Assembly (NCBI GenBank): GCA_949317995.1
Contig: OX439043.1
Location: 62,141,339 to 62,205,338 of the forward strand
Length of the DNA stretch: 64,000 bases
Reading direction: 5' to 3'
Origin: Acholoe squamosa
Taxonomy: Eukaryota; Annelida; Polychaeta; Phyllodocida; Polynoidae
The notes below the pieces were generated by a model that searched no databases, was not told where the DNA came from, and was given only the letters and a program-made list of their open reading frames with translations. This document shows, in pieces, positions 36,153 through 46,323 of the stretch; the first letter of the stretch is position 1, and every line of letters starts with the position of its first letter. Position numbers and translations under genes: made by a program.

Positions 36153-37112
36153 GACATCTCTGAGATTTATGGCCATGATATTTCCTGGGGAGAGTTCTTA
36201 CTGTGAATCATAGTCCTAGCATTAATTTTGATTCAATGATTGGTGCTTCATATATTACCTGAGCAGGCTACATCCTCAAAGCTGCAGGGTATCAATATAT
36301 ATACACAGCTATTTGAGGTCTCAGAGTCACCTGAAATGACCTCCATATGAAGGATATATATGCCATCAATAATAACAACTTCTCACATTTCGTTGCCCAT
36401 TTTCTCAGGAAGGAGAGGAAAGCACCAATACCAAACTGCCATCATTCTTTGGGGTGAAGATAGCACTTTCCAGTGATGTCTAGCATAAGTTGGTGCTATC
36501 TATCCCATAGGCCCAAAATATCTGTTGAAATGTGGCAAAATTCAATATTTTGTCATGTTGAGGTGGCCATATTGGATTGGCAACTTATCACCTTCATGGT
36601 TCATGTTAAGAACTTCAAAATCAATGGGAATGTCACTTCCCAGGATGCTATGATTTTAAATTTTCAAAAATTGCTCTGATATCAGCAAAATCTGAAAAAC
36701 TGACTCCCTTTGGCCTTAAATATAACAAAAATATGCCTTTATGACAACTTCACTGTGTGTGATAACACAAGCAATGTGAGAACTCATTCTGCCTGGACAA
36801 TATTGGATTTGGAAGTAGACCCTAAATTGATATTTTTCAAAATAATGGTCAGCCCTCTCGAGCATAGGGTATACAAATCTCAGGAACCAATGGGAGTTGG
36901 AATTTACACATTTGTGTGTGGTCACAACTTATATGCATCTTCATCTAGGAGGAAAATTGTCTGAATCTGAGAGGGTCATGTGGGGACCACTTGTTGAAAT
37001 ACCATGGAATGACCCTGACATTATGAAATTACTCCAGGCCTTGAACACATCTTTAAATCATTTCTCATATATTACCTGAGTAGGCGACATCCTCAAACCT
37101 TTAAGGTCCGCT
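36153..37112. other. No gene seen
   Basis: Short frames of 60-84 codons only. The phrase TCATATATTACCTGAG followed by a related AGGC-ACATCCTCAAA appears twice (about 36,248 and 37,064), a diverged direct repeat bracketing about 800 bp. Confidence 0.5.
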
Positions 37113-37330
37113 GATGCATGAGTGCATCATGCCCTTAGGTCAGGATCATGCACCAATGAAGTGTGGGCAAGTCTCCTTGCCAGCATTTACTTGGAGCATT
37201 ATCATACTAACCCTCTCGGAGTGCATCAAAGCTGCAGGTTTGACATGCGGCATGAATCTAGCCCTTGCCAAAAACATGGCTGCATTCATGCATCATGATG
37301 ACCAAAAGGCATGATGCATCAATGCATTAA
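37113..37330. mobile_element. Small MITE-like element with ATGCAT-rich inverted ends
   Basis: The left end reads ATGCATGAGTGCATCATGCC. The right end, reverse-complemented, reads ATGCATTGATGCATCATGCC (17 of 20 identical). The total of about 220 bp has no coding content. The flanking duplication was not resolved. Confidence 0.5.
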
Positions 37331-37431
37331 CCACGCTTAAAGACACAACCTTTCAATGACACTATGTTAACGTGATTCCACACCCTATATGGACTATTTC
37401 ATTTTTTCAGCTCATTTCTGATCATTATAGA

Positions 37432-37795
37432 TGTAATGGTTCGTATTGACTTATATGTTGGGTGGCTCTTTGGCTCGCTTACCACTAGATGTACCAACAC
37501 AACACGAGTAGTTCGGGTTGGGCAAAGCCCCAGAAACCCCTACCTCTCGGGTAGGACTTTATTTAATCTCTCTGATGACAAAGTATTAGCGTCTGGACTG
37601 GACCATGTCCAGTACCCTTCTGCCGCTCGTCCGGCTCCTTAGTAGGAGCTGGACGCGAGGCATGGTGCTGCCCCCTCTTGTACCAACGAGGTATCGCAAA
37701 GCGACACCTAGCTAGCATAGAAGGAACAAGCACCACACGAACACGTCTCTCGGATGAACGGCACTAATATATATACAATGATGCCGGCCCCTACA
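37432..37795 (-). repeat. 3' LTR
   Basis: 364 bp, identical to the other LTR except for A instead of C at 37,614. Read on the minus strand it contains a TATATATATA stretch close to its beginning (about 37,769-37,778) and AATAAA (37,558-37,563) for polyadenylation. Confidence 0.95.
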
Positions 37796-37806
37796 CCACC
37801 CCCACT
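37796..37806 (-). promoter_or_regulatory. Polypurine tract
   Basis: Read on the minus strand, AGTGGGGGTGG lies immediately before the 3' LTR. This is the expected position and composition for the plus-strand DNA priming site. Confidence 0.8.
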
Positions 37807-38549
37807 AGACTTTACCTAGGGTTGGGTGTAATTAACAAGTAACTATTGTTGACTTTATACAGTGGTGTTATAAATAAATAGGTAAGTCTATATATACACA
37901 GTTCGTATTAAATATAGAACATTTAAGGGGCATTATAAGTTATATGTACACAATAAGGCATCATCGTATATAACCCGAAGTGTTTATAAATAATAACAAA
38001 AATAGGAAGTGGCCCCTTATGGACCATCGACCTATGGTGATAATGTTACACGTGTGTTATTATTAAACATGAGACGCGACGAAGAATATTCGATGTGTAG
38101 TAAGGTGATATTGATAAATTTTTACAATGTTTTTACCGACCCGAGGTGGGGTAAATAACCCGAAAAAATTTTGACTTTTACTTACAAGAATATAATATAC
38201 GATATAAAAATAGATTTATATAAAATATGAAATATAGGTGTCCTACCAGGGTAGCAGGATCACCCTTACAATATACCGGACTTCCGGCGAACCTGGAACG
38301 ACTGGTTTCTGCAGCTCCACCCGGCGACATATGTGTGGTGGCAAACCACGTTGCTGTTATGATGTGCCCTGATGAAGATGGGAAGATGGAGACCCGGTTA
38401 GATGTTGTAGTCCTTTGGGTGTTCGGGTTAGCGTCCATCCTCGCTGCAGGTTACGATCCAGGTATCAGGAGTCCAGCGTAAGGAACAGTGCCTCTGGCAT
38501 ACTAAATGCATTTACCCTCGGGTACAAGGAGACACCAACAGATGGACAC
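37807..38549 (-). other. 3' untranslated region of the LTR element
   Basis: AT-rich and without a coding frame on the element strand, between the end of the extra ORF and the polypurine tract. Plus-strand frames here are antisense artefacts. Confidence 0.7.
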
Positions 38550-41510
38550 TCAAAGATCTTCAGGATCTGTGTCCATCTTCTCAGCCGGCTCCACTGAGGC
38601 AGATGGAGCCGAGCTGCTACAGCTGCTCGTAGAGAGCGCCGCTGAAGCCTCGCTGGGAGTCTCGCTCCCCAAGCTCAAGGCCCTCATCACTGCGGACGGA
38701 CTGTCCATTGCCTCGGATGCTGGTGCAGCAACCGTGGCAGTTGGGACAGCCCGGTTCCAAGTGGGGGGCGGGAGCAAGAGAGCTGCCGGAATCGGCGGAG
38801 CAGCCGGGACCGGTGGAGTGGCCAGGACCGGTGGAGTAGCCGGGGCTGGCGGGGCATCCGGGGGTATCTCTGGTACGAAGATGAGAGACGACGGTAAGCC
38901 GTCCCACTCCTCCAGATGTTTCCCGAATGCCAGGAAAAACTTGAGGTCAGCCTCCTTAAATCGATGGATATATCTGGAGTTTTCAGCTTCGTGAAACTCT
39001 TTAAGCTTTTCGGCTTCCTTCTGTTTCCGCCGGCAGGACTCGAGGGCCTCCTCGACCTTCTTCCTTTCCAGCTCCCTGATTTTCTCTTCCTCCCGCCTCT
39101 GGATCTCGTAGACCAGATTGACGGTGGCTTCAGTCATCACACGCCAGTAGTCAACAGACGGTGCGGTCGCCTGGCTACCCGACCTGCGGGCCTGGTTGCC
39201 AGGCATCTCTAGAGCCGAGACCTGTTGTCCCGACTCGCGACGATCAGCTGGGTTGGCTGGTCTTGGCTGGTCCTTGCCACCCGAAGGGCTCACGGACCGG
39301 TCTGCTCGGGTCCTCTTGGAAGCAGTAGTCGTGACTGTGCCTCCGTTTGGACCTTTAGAGCGGGCTTTGGCCTTCTCTCGCTTGTCGTCTCCTCGCCACT
39401 TCTTCACCTTCAGGTGCACCTCACTGGGCATCCCGAATTTTGTGGACGAGGAGTTCGTCTGGAAGTAAGTCAGCAAGTTGCCGCTCTTCCACGAGCAGAA
39501 TCCGGTCTCGAATGCCTGCTCTTTCACTTCCTTGATGCTCAGCGCGGACCAATTAGCAAGGAGCTCGCTGAAGCACTTGATGGCTCGTTTCCTGGTCTTC
39601 TCCAGGCCGATGCCATGGGCCTTCTGCAAATGCAGAGCCATGTCTCGGCGCCGGTGAGTGCTGAACGAGCCATCACAATGTTTACTCGGGCGGTCCCCGA
39701 GCACACACATCATCACAGGCTTGTGATGCATATGATACTCGACGATGTGTCGAGCGAAGCGGGGCTTCGTCTCGAACATCTTCTCACCCGTGAGAGCCAG
39801 CTGGCAAGACTCAAACGGGCACCTTCGGCGGTTGCCGGTTGGTCCCCATTGGGTCATTGCCCACTGGACTTTCGTCCGGGCCTCGTAGCTGTAGATCGAG
39901 CCTAATTTGGACTTGAGCTGGTCAATCCAAATCAGGTAGAACTTGCCTACTGGCGTATCCGAGGGGCCGGACTTCATCCACTCCTCGTCATCGCTGTCAC
40001 CGTCCTTATTGACGGCGCTCGGACACATATAGTGGACTGTGTCGTAAGCACAGTCCGCGAAGCAGCGGGGAGTCCGTTCCTTGAACCCCTCGGCTGCATT
40101 CTTCCACATCCACTTCTGATTGTCGTCCTTGGGAACATCCGTGGTCATTTCTTCCCACGTTGTCACGGACTCCAAATCAGATTTGGCAGACTCGGGCAGC
40201 TCTGGATCGCTTTCGCTTTCCTCGCTGTCCGTGTATATGTCAGCTCCCCTACGGCTGGCTCGGCTGGAGGTGGTAGTACCAGTCGGAGCCTTGGTAGGGG
40301 ACTTCGTCTTTGCACCCGACGTGCTGGCTGCAGAAGATGCAGTAACCGAGGTGGCTACCGTGGTGGTTGTAGTGGTGGGAGCGGGCGTCTTCGGTTTGCC
40401 CTTACCCCTCGGCTTGGTGGGGGGCGTGGGCTCTGCCGGAGACGCTTTCGCTCCATTCTTCTTCTTCCGGCGCACAACCTTAGTCGGTTGGGCCGGAACT
40501 TCGGGACTGGAATCCGACTCGCGTCGGCTCCTGTCCCCTGTCCGAGGGCTCCTCCTTCCGCTGACCGGGGAGTCAGAGTCGGAAGAGATCTCAGCTTTTC
40601 GTTGGGCCTGCTGCTTGCGATGGGCCCGGCGAGCTGCGGTGAGCTCCTTCTGCTGCTTGGCAAGCTCGGTTCGCTTTGCCTCTACAGCAGCCTGCTGGCG
40701 CGAGATGTCCTCTTCCGAGATCTCGCCAGGTGCCTCCGGGATGTCGGCAGCTGGGTCGGTCTCGGTCGTGGACCTCTCGACGGCGATGCGGACATCCTCA
40801 GCCTCCAGATCGCTCTCAGTGAGAGGACCCTTGGGCGCAGGTTTACGGGTCAATCGCTTGACCCGGTCGGTTTCCACCGACGACAAGGTTACTGTGGAGT
40901 CTGTATCCATGTCGGATTCGGACTCCCTTAACTCCGTGGCCTTCTGGATGATGCCCGCAGAGATCAAGACGGCTCGAGCTAAATTCTCGTTAGTCGCCAT
41001 ATTCTCCGCCAACTTTAGGTAGTTGCGGAGCCAAGAAACTGGCATGTTGTCAGCCAGCTCGTCACTACACGAGTCCATTACCATAGTTTTAAGTTCATCT
41101 GGTATGGGCTCGGGCACGCCCTGCTCCACCGCCATGGGCCCGCATCCGAACATGGAGGCGTGCATAGGGATGTACGTACCCCAGGAGGTATACACGATAC
41201 CTTCCTGGCGATCAACGTGTGCTAGACGTCTGATCTGAGTCCTGAATCCCGGAGGATACATTGGAATGTCCAGGACATCCACTTTGCTACCCGAAGCGGC
41301 TGTTGTAGACGGGCGCTCCGGGCGTGGCGGGGGTGGAGGTGGCATCCTCTCCCGGTCGGTTGCCTCGGCCATAGCCGAGAGCGTCCGGGCGGCCTCCTCT
41401 GTCGAAGAATCCATAGATTCCTCGACCCGAGACGGGACCTTCGGGTCCTCGTCTTGTTCCAACGGAATGTTGGCTGTTTGACGCGCAGCGTCAATCGTTC
41501 CCTGTGCCAT
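38550..41510 (-). CDS. Extra ORF of the gypsy element, C2H2-finger-like, about 986 aa
   Basis: An intact frame downstream of pol, in the place where some gypsy elements have env. The ATG at 41,508-41,510 sits in a strong GCCATGG context, so I chose it over the slightly longer open frame. Numbering from a frame seven codons longer: an acidic/Pro-rich N terminus with a PPPPPPRPERP stretch; a globular-looking block at about 85-200 (DIPMYPPGFRTQIRRLAHVD); a charged, Lys/Gln-rich helix (about 278-312); a low-complexity Ser/Thr/Pro/Lys region (315-430); a Cys/His region with a C-x4-C-x18-H-x4-H finger (C571, C576, H595, H600) and a second finger-like C-x9-C-x14-H-x4-H (C609 to H639); basic patches (KKWRGDDKREKAKARSK); a coiled coil rich in Glu/Lys (about 808-865); and a Pro/Ala-rich tail. 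There is no signal peptide, transmembrane helix or glycoprotein-like Cys pattern, so it is not an envelope. It may bind nucleic acid or chromatin. I do not recognise its family. Confidence 0.85.
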   Translation of the reverse strand: MAQGTIDAARQTANIPLEQDEDPKVPSRVEESMDSSTEEAARTLSAMAEATDRERMPPPPPPRPERPSTTAASGSKVDVLDIPMYPPGFRTQIRRLAHVDRQEGIVYTSWGTYIPMHASMFGCGPMAVEQGVPEPIPDELKTMVMDSCSDELADNMPVSWLRNYLKLAENMATNENLARAVLISAGIIQKATELRESESDMDTDSTVTLSSVETDRVKRLTRKPAPKGPLTESDLEAEDVRIAVERSTTETDPAADIPEAPGEISEEDISRQQAAVEAKRTELAKQQKELTAARRAHRKQQAQRKAEISSDSDSPVSGRRSPRTGDRSRRESDSSPEVPAQPTKVVRRKKKNGAKASPAEPTPPTKPRGKGKPKTPAPTTTTTTVATSVTASSAASTSGAKTKSPTKAPTGTTTSSRASRRGADIYTDSEESESDPELPESAKSDLESVTTWEEMTTDVPKDDNQKWMWKNAAEGFKERTPRCFADCAYDTVHYMCPSAVNKDGDSDDEEWMKSGPSDTPVGKFYLIWIDQLKSKLGSIYSYEARTKVQWAMTQWGPTGNRRRCPFESCQLALTGEKMFETKPRFARHIVEYHMHHKPVMMCVLGDRPSKHCDGSFSTHRRRDMALHLQKAHGIGLEKTRKRAIKCFSELLANWSALSIKEVKEQAFETGFCSWKSGNLLTYFQTNSSSTKFGMPSEVHLKVKKWRGDDKREKAKARSKGPNGGTVTTTASKRTRADRSVSPSGGKDQPRPANPADRRESGQQVSALEMPGNQARRSGSQATAPSVDYWRVMTEATVNLVYEIQRREEEKIRELERKKVEEALESCRRKQKEAEKLKEFHEAENSRYIHRFKEADLKFFLAFGKHLEEWDGLPSSLIFVPEIPPDAPPAPATPPVLATPPVPAAPPIPAALLLPPPTWNRAVPTATVAAPASEAMDSPSAVMRALSLGSETPSEASAALSTSSCSSSAPSASVEPAEKMDTDPEDL

Positions 41511-42027
41511 GGCACCGGGTTCGACTTCCAAAATTAATTGGCAAGTTTTGTTGGACTCCTCCCGAAGGATTCGTCCAACAGAGAGGCTTTTGGGTTAGCT
41601 AGGCTAACACGACAGCTACAGGCTGTATAACCGCCGACAAATAACTAGAGCAAAAACGGGTGGCGTCTAACCACCACGAGTCCGCTCTAGTTATGACCAG
41701 TATGACGTCAGACCTCTCGTCTCGCGAGATCCCGCCATGGCTATCCGGTGACCTAGTTCCGCGCTTTCCCGCCACACCAGCAGCGCCACCTAGGGAACTA
41801 GATCCGAACCAACATTCGACTCGACATGTGAGACGCGGCCTACTACCCGAGTGCTATCGTCTGGAGCTTGGCGGTGTATACAACGCTTCAAAGCGAGTGT
41901 ACCGGTTAATCCGACCGCCACTCACGGGATACAGCCACCCGGGGAGGGCGCGTTCGACATCTCTGGCCGTGGAACGTATGTTGCCTGCCTATGGCGGACA
42001 ACACGCAGCAGCTCGTTGTGTACTGAG
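41511..42027 (-). other. Spacer between pol and the extra ORF
   Basis: About 500 bp without an element-strand ORF. Plus-strand openings (41,660-42,031, 123 codons) are antisense, with no domain. The spacer could hold the splice acceptor or internal promoter for the extra ORF, but I cannot identify one with confidence. Confidence 0.5.
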
Positions 42028-45000
42028 TTAGGTTACAGCAGACCTCAACCGGGGGCTGCGTCTAACGCCTTCGGTTAGCATTTTATTTTTCCCGGCTTTA
42101 CGTACGGCCTTTTCTGGATCTCGCTTAGTCAGAGCGGGACCCTTCCCATACGTAATGCCTTCACTCAGCGAGACTTTCTTCCATTTCTTACGATTAGGTC
42201 GTTTCCTGGCCTTCGTCTTCTTTTTTACTATAACCTCGTCTCCCGGCGTCTTTCTCGGCCGGCCTCTAGGGCGCTTCCTCGGTACTACCACGCTCGGTCC
42301 GCTAGGGACAGATACAGGTGGTTTGTAGCCGAACTCCCTCTCCGCCTCTTCGCGCCCCTTCCAGGGCCGAAGTTTTCCGACAATTGTCTTCCATTTCCTA
42401 CCCGTCAGGCAGTCCTCTATCATCACCGTGGACTCGGAGATGACACGAACGATTTTAAATGGACCTTCCCAAGGCGTTACGAGCTTCAGCTTATCCAGCG
42501 GCTCGTAGTACCTTAGTACTTTGTCCCCAACATTAAAACGAGTTCGTTTGGCATTGGTGTCATAGCCCACCTTCTGCCACTTCGCACTCTTCAGCAGTTC
42601 TTTCCGAACGGCCTCGTATGCCTGTTTGAACCGGTCCCTTAATGACTCTACAAACAGCACCGTGCAGGGCGCCTCCGGGTCTATTCCAACCACTCCATAC
42701 ACTAAGTCGGCGGGCATTATGATGTCCTCGCCGAACACTAGCATGTTTGGGGTGCAGTTAGTTGATGAATGGACAGTGTTGTTGTAGGCATGTACTACAA
42801 ACTCGCACTGTTCATCCCAGTCATCCTGGTGGGTATTAACCAGGGGCTTTAGTACTTGTATGAGGGTTCTATTGAAGCGCTCTACCTGCCCATCCGACTG
42901 TGGTCGGTACGGGTTTGTTCGGGTCTTACAAATGGCTAGGTAATGGCACATTTCCTGCCAAAGTTCTGACTCGAACTCCCTTCCCTGGTCACTGTGCATC
43001 ATAAGGGGAACACCCAAATGCAGCACCCAGCCTTTCACAAATGCCTCCGCGCATGTGGCGGCTTTGTGGTTGGGAAGGGGGAACACCCGAGTGTACTTAG
43101 TATAATAGTCGGTTACGACCATCATACAAGTATTGTCTCGCGGCGTCGTCTTAATCCCACTGATGATGTCTATCGCTACTCGAGCAAATCTGACACCAAA
43201 CAATTCCTGTGATAAGGGTTGCTTACCCAGGCCGGGTCCCGGTTTGTTTTTACAACAATCCGGGCAAGTGGCGATCCACCGGAGCAGGTCGCCTCTCATA
43301 CCTGGCCAGTAGTAACGCCTTTGTAGACGCTCTATCGACCTTCTCTTACCGAAATGGCCACTGGTTTGGTGGCCATGGCAATAATACATGATATCCCTCC
43401 TCATCGGGGCAGGTATCACTATTTGCAACAGCCTACCGTTGGTGGGAGTTGTCTTCCACCTACATAGTATGCTGTCTCGGATCTCTAGCTCGGCCCATTG
43501 AGCCAGCAACCGCCTCGCTTCCCTATCCTCCAGGGAAACTAGAGGCCTTGCCGGTTTAATGCCTGACCGTAGGTATTCCATTATGCGCGCAGTGGTGGGG
43601 TCTGACTGTTGAAACTTCTTGATGGTCTCCGGGGACCAATCGAGATAGCTGCATACAGCCTCCTCCCAGGGGATACGGGGGGTGGTATAATTAAATACCA
43701 GCCCGGCTACCACAGCATTGTGGGCCCCGCAGTCTTCACATGCGGCATTTTGGCACCTTCGGATAGGCCGTCTTGACAAGGCATCCGCATTGATGTGTTT
43801 AGCACCGGGTCGGTGCTCTATTTGTTTATGCTCTAATCCGAATTCGGATAGGTGAGCTAACCAACGTCCAATCATCCCCTCGGCGTCCTTAAAGTTAAGG
43901 AGCCACCTAAGAGACGAATGGTCTGTTCTTAAAGTAAAGTCACTTCCCCAAAGGAAATGCTTAAACTTCTTCGTATACACCACCACAGCGAGGAGTTCTC
44001 GCTTGGTGGTACAATAATTTCGCTGTGTCTTGCTTAACGTGTTGCTAGCAAATGCTATTGGCACTTCGACTCCCTCTTGGACCTGAGAGAGAGCTGCCCC
44101 AATCGCATCATTGCTCGCATCGGTGTCTAAGATGAAATGTCCCTCGGGAGTGGGATATTTCAACACGGGTGTATTCCTAAATAAATCTTTTATTTTATTA
44201 AAAGACTCTTCTTGCTCGCTGGTCCATGGGAATGGGTCCCGTGCCCTACCCGGGGTCCAGTGAGCTAAGCACTGCATGGGGAAGCTGACACGAGAGTAAT
44301 TCGGTATGAAATCACGATAATAGGAACAAAATCCTAAAAATGATCTCACCTCCTTAGCACTCGTGGGTCTTTCCCAATTTTCTACAGCTTCTAATTTTTC
44401 CGGATCCGCACTTACCCCGTTAGGAGTAATGATCCTTCCCAAGTATGTAATGGTTTTCTTAAACAAATTACATTTCTTGGGTTTAAGTTTAAGACCGTTT
44501 GATAGTATCCGGTCGAGGACTAATTGCAGATTCGCCAGGCATTCCTTGAATGACTTGCCGAACACGACCACATCATCCAAGTAAACCAGGCATTTCTTCC
44601 ACAAAAGGTCACTCAGTAAGGATTCCATCATAGCCTCGAATGTAGCGGGGGCGTTACACAATCCGAAGGGTAGGACATTATACTCAAACAGCCCCATATG
44701 ACTGGAGAATGCTGTCTTCTCCTTGTCTTTGGGGTGCATTGGTATTTGCCAATATCCGGACTGTAAATCCAAGGTACAGAACCATTGGTTTCTGCCCAAG
44801 CTATCTAAAGTCTCGTCTATCCTTGGTAAAGGATACGAGTTCTTCTTTGTTATACCGTTCAATTTCCGGTAGTCGACACAAAAGCGGATTGTACCGTCTT
44901 TCTTAGTAGTCATACAAACAGGGCTGGACCAGGGACTTGAGCTAGGCACGATTACCCCTAGGTCCAACTGTTTTTGTATTTGCTCTTCACAGATTAACTT

Positions 45001-46263
45001 CTTCTTAAGGGGAAGTCTACGATACGGGATTTTAAAAGGTTTCTCGCTGCCCACATCTATGGTGTGCAACACCTTATCGGATCTACCCACCGGGCCTCCT
45101 TCCCTACCAAAAGCACCTTCGTACTTTTGTAGAAGTCTCGCTAGGCAATCCTTATCGTCCGTATTCTTTAAATCTGACTGATCAATCAGCTTTTGGAATT
45201 CTTCATCCATAGGATGCTGACTAACTGGGTTTAGTGGTTTGTTAAATTTAGCCTCGGCGACATGTTCTACCGAACTCATCCTTCCAACACTGTCGCCTCG
45301 CCTCAAATAAACCACCGAACCACTTCGGTTAGTTATGGGTAATACAGACCAAGCTGCATTAGCCACTAATGTATCCACTGAGTCTAACCCGATGCTTGAC
45401 AAATACACCGTGTCGGGTTCGTAGACTCCAGTTTCATTCCTCTGAGCCATGGATCCGCCACAAAGGACATCGCAAGTGGTACCCGGTGGGATCTTCACCG
45501 TATGTACCACTGCTGCGACCGAAGACACCTGTCTCAATACGCATTGGACATGCAAGCCATACGGGCTCCGTATACCCATCGTACCGTCCCTCGGGTCCAA
45601 GACGGCCCCGTATAAGCTTGCAAAATCCAATCCGAGGATTCCGTCATCACTAACCTCTGCTATAGTTGGCGAAAGAACAAACTCTTTGCCTCCTATATGG
45701 ATAGGCATAAACGTCCTACCAAATGTACGCATACTGCTTCCGTCGGCCGTACAAGCATTTACCCCCGTTTTGAGGTTCTCATGGCTGCCGGCCACCGAAT
45801 CGAAGAATCTTTTGGACACACATGAATGACTAGCTCCAGTATCCACCAAGAATTCCCCCACCCGGCCTTCCACAGATATGGGTACATACCACCGTCTCCC
45901 CCCTAAAGGCGAGGGGTTACTGGTAAACTGGTGAAAGTCTCCCGAATCACCAAGATTCAATCCGAGTCCTCTCAGGAATTCCAGACACGGATGACTTGGG
46001 GGAAGGCGTGTCCCACACACTCGAATCAACTCTTTGATCCATCCTTCCTCTCCCCTAGTGCGGCCACTCGCCTCCATATGATCGCTCCTGCACATATCAA
46101 CACTAGGGTCCCTGGCCCCGGCCGAGGTGCAGGGGTGCGCACCCTCAGCCACCCGGCCTCCAGGTGTAATTGACTCGAAATCTTCCACCGGGATACCCCC
46201 GGTAGCATTTTGGCATTCGTTCCCACTCGGGGCCATGTCAGATGCCGTTGACACAACCCCCAC
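42028..46263 (-). CDS. pol: Pol polyprotein (protease, RT, RNase H, integrase), 1411-codon frame
   Basis: Domains in order: aspartic protease with the active-site DTGASHS at residues 141-147; reverse transcriptase with CVDYRKLN, TLDLQSGYWQIP, LPFGLCNAPATF and catalytic YLDD at 561-564; RNase H with DTDASNDAIG (713-722) and RTDHSSLRWL; a zinc-binding HHCC module (about 963-1003); a DD35E integrase core (D1032, D1092 in HSDQGREF, E1128 in GQVERFN); and a GPY/F-like segment (PWEGPFKIVRV). A basic tail contains KRPRGRPRKTPG, an AT-hook-like RGRP core, possibly relevant to target choice. All catalytic residues are present. The frame is minus one relative to gag and overlaps it by about 60 nt. The annotated first codon is GTG with no upstream ATG, so Pol is probably made by frameshifting or another recoding or re-initiation event. 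It makes the DNA copy and inserts it. Confidence 0.95.
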   Translation of the reverse strand: MGVVSTASDMAPSGNECQNATGGIPVEDFESITPGGRVAEGAHPCTSAGARDPSVDMCRSDHMEASGRTRGEEGWIKELIRVCGTRLPPSHPCLEFLRGLGLNLGDSGDFHQFTSNPSPLGGRRWYVPISVEGRVGEFLVDTGASHSCVSKRFFDSVAGSHENLKTGVNACTADGSSMRTFGRTFMPIHIGGKEFVLSPTIAEVSDDGILGLDFASLYGAVLDPRDGTMGIRSPYGLHVQCVLRQVSSVAAVVHTVKIPPGTTCDVLCGGSMAQRNETGVYEPDTVYLSSIGLDSVDTLVANAAWSVLPITNRSGSVVYLRRGDSVGRMSSVEHVAEAKFNKPLNPVSQHPMDEEFQKLIDQSDLKNTDDKDCLARLLQKYEGAFGREGGPVGRSDKVLHTIDVGSEKPFKIPYRRLPLKKKLICEEQIQKQLDLGVIVPSSSPWSSPVCMTTKKDGTIRFCVDYRKLNGITKKNSYPLPRIDETLDSLGRNQWFCTLDLQSGYWQIPMHPKDKEKTAFSSHMGLFEYNVLPFGLCNAPATFEAMMESLLSDLLWKKCLVYLDDVVVFGKSFKECLANLQLVLDRILSNGLKLKPKKCNLFKKTITYLGRIITPNGVSADPEKLEAVENWERPTSAKEVRSFLGFCSYYRDFIPNYSRVSFPMQCLAHWTPGRARDPFPWTSEQEESFNKIKDLFRNTPVLKYPTPEGHFILDTDASNDAIGAALSQVQEGVEVPIAFASNTLSKTQRNYCTTKRELLAVVVYTKKFKHFLWGSDFTLRTDHSSLRWLLNFKDAEGMIGRWLAHLSEFGLEHKQIEHRPGAKHINADALSRRPIRRCQNAACEDCGAHNAVVAGLVFNYTTPRIPWEEAVCSYLDWSPETIKKFQQSDPTTARIMEYLRSGIKPARPLVSLEDREARRLLAQWAELEIRDSILCRWKTTPTNGRLLQIVIPAPMRRDIMYYCHGHQTSGHFGKRRSIERLQRRYYWPGMRGDLLRWIATCPDCCKNKPGPGLGKQPLSQELFGVRFARVAIDIISGIKTTPRDNTCMMVVTDYYTKYTRVFPLPNHKAATCAEAFVKGWVLHLGVPLMMHSDQGREFESELWQEMCHYLAICKTRTNPYRPQSDGQVERFNRTLIQVLKPLVNTHQDDWDEQCEFVVHAYNNTVHSSTNCTPNMLVFGEDIIMPADLVYGVVGIDPEAPCTVLFVESLRDRFKQAYEAVRKELLKSAKWQKVGYDTNAKRTRFNVGDKVLRYYEPLDKLKLVTPWEGPFKIVRVISESTVMIEDCLTGRKWKTIVGKLRPWKGREEAEREFGYKPPVSVPSGPSVVVPRKRPRGRPRKTPGDEVIVKKKTKARKRPNRKKWKKVSLSEGITYGKGPALTKRDPEKAVRKAGKNKMLTEGVRRSPRLRSAVT

Positions 46264-46323
46264 TAGTTTTCCACATCTGTGGAATCCGTAGCATTCTCCC
46301 TTTCTACGCCGTCGTCTTCGGCT
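46263..46323 (-). promoter_or_regulatory. gag-pol overlap, probable -1 recoding region
   Basis: The pol frame is open upstream of the gag stop codon to a TGA at 46,324-46,326. The gag stop TAG overlaps the first GTG of pol (TAGTG), preceded by GGAAAAC. The sequence is not a textbook slippery heptamer, so either an atypical -1 frameshift or termination-reinitiation is possible. Confidence 0.5.

Noticed and set aside
37436-37642. 68-codon frame repeated at 49,244-49,576
   Set aside because: Lies in the two LTRs on the strand opposite to transcription, so duplication of the LTR explains its conservation.
38506-39905. Plus-strand frames of 162 and 226 codons near the start of the gypsy element
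   Set aside because: Antisense shadows of the extra ORF with low-complexity composition.
40032-41022. Two plus-strand open frames of about 300 codons antisense to the extra ORF of the gypsy element
   Set aside because: They are opposite an intact, GC-rich coding frame with strong codon bias. They are Ser/Arg/Gly/Val-rich, have no domain, and are expected shadow frames.
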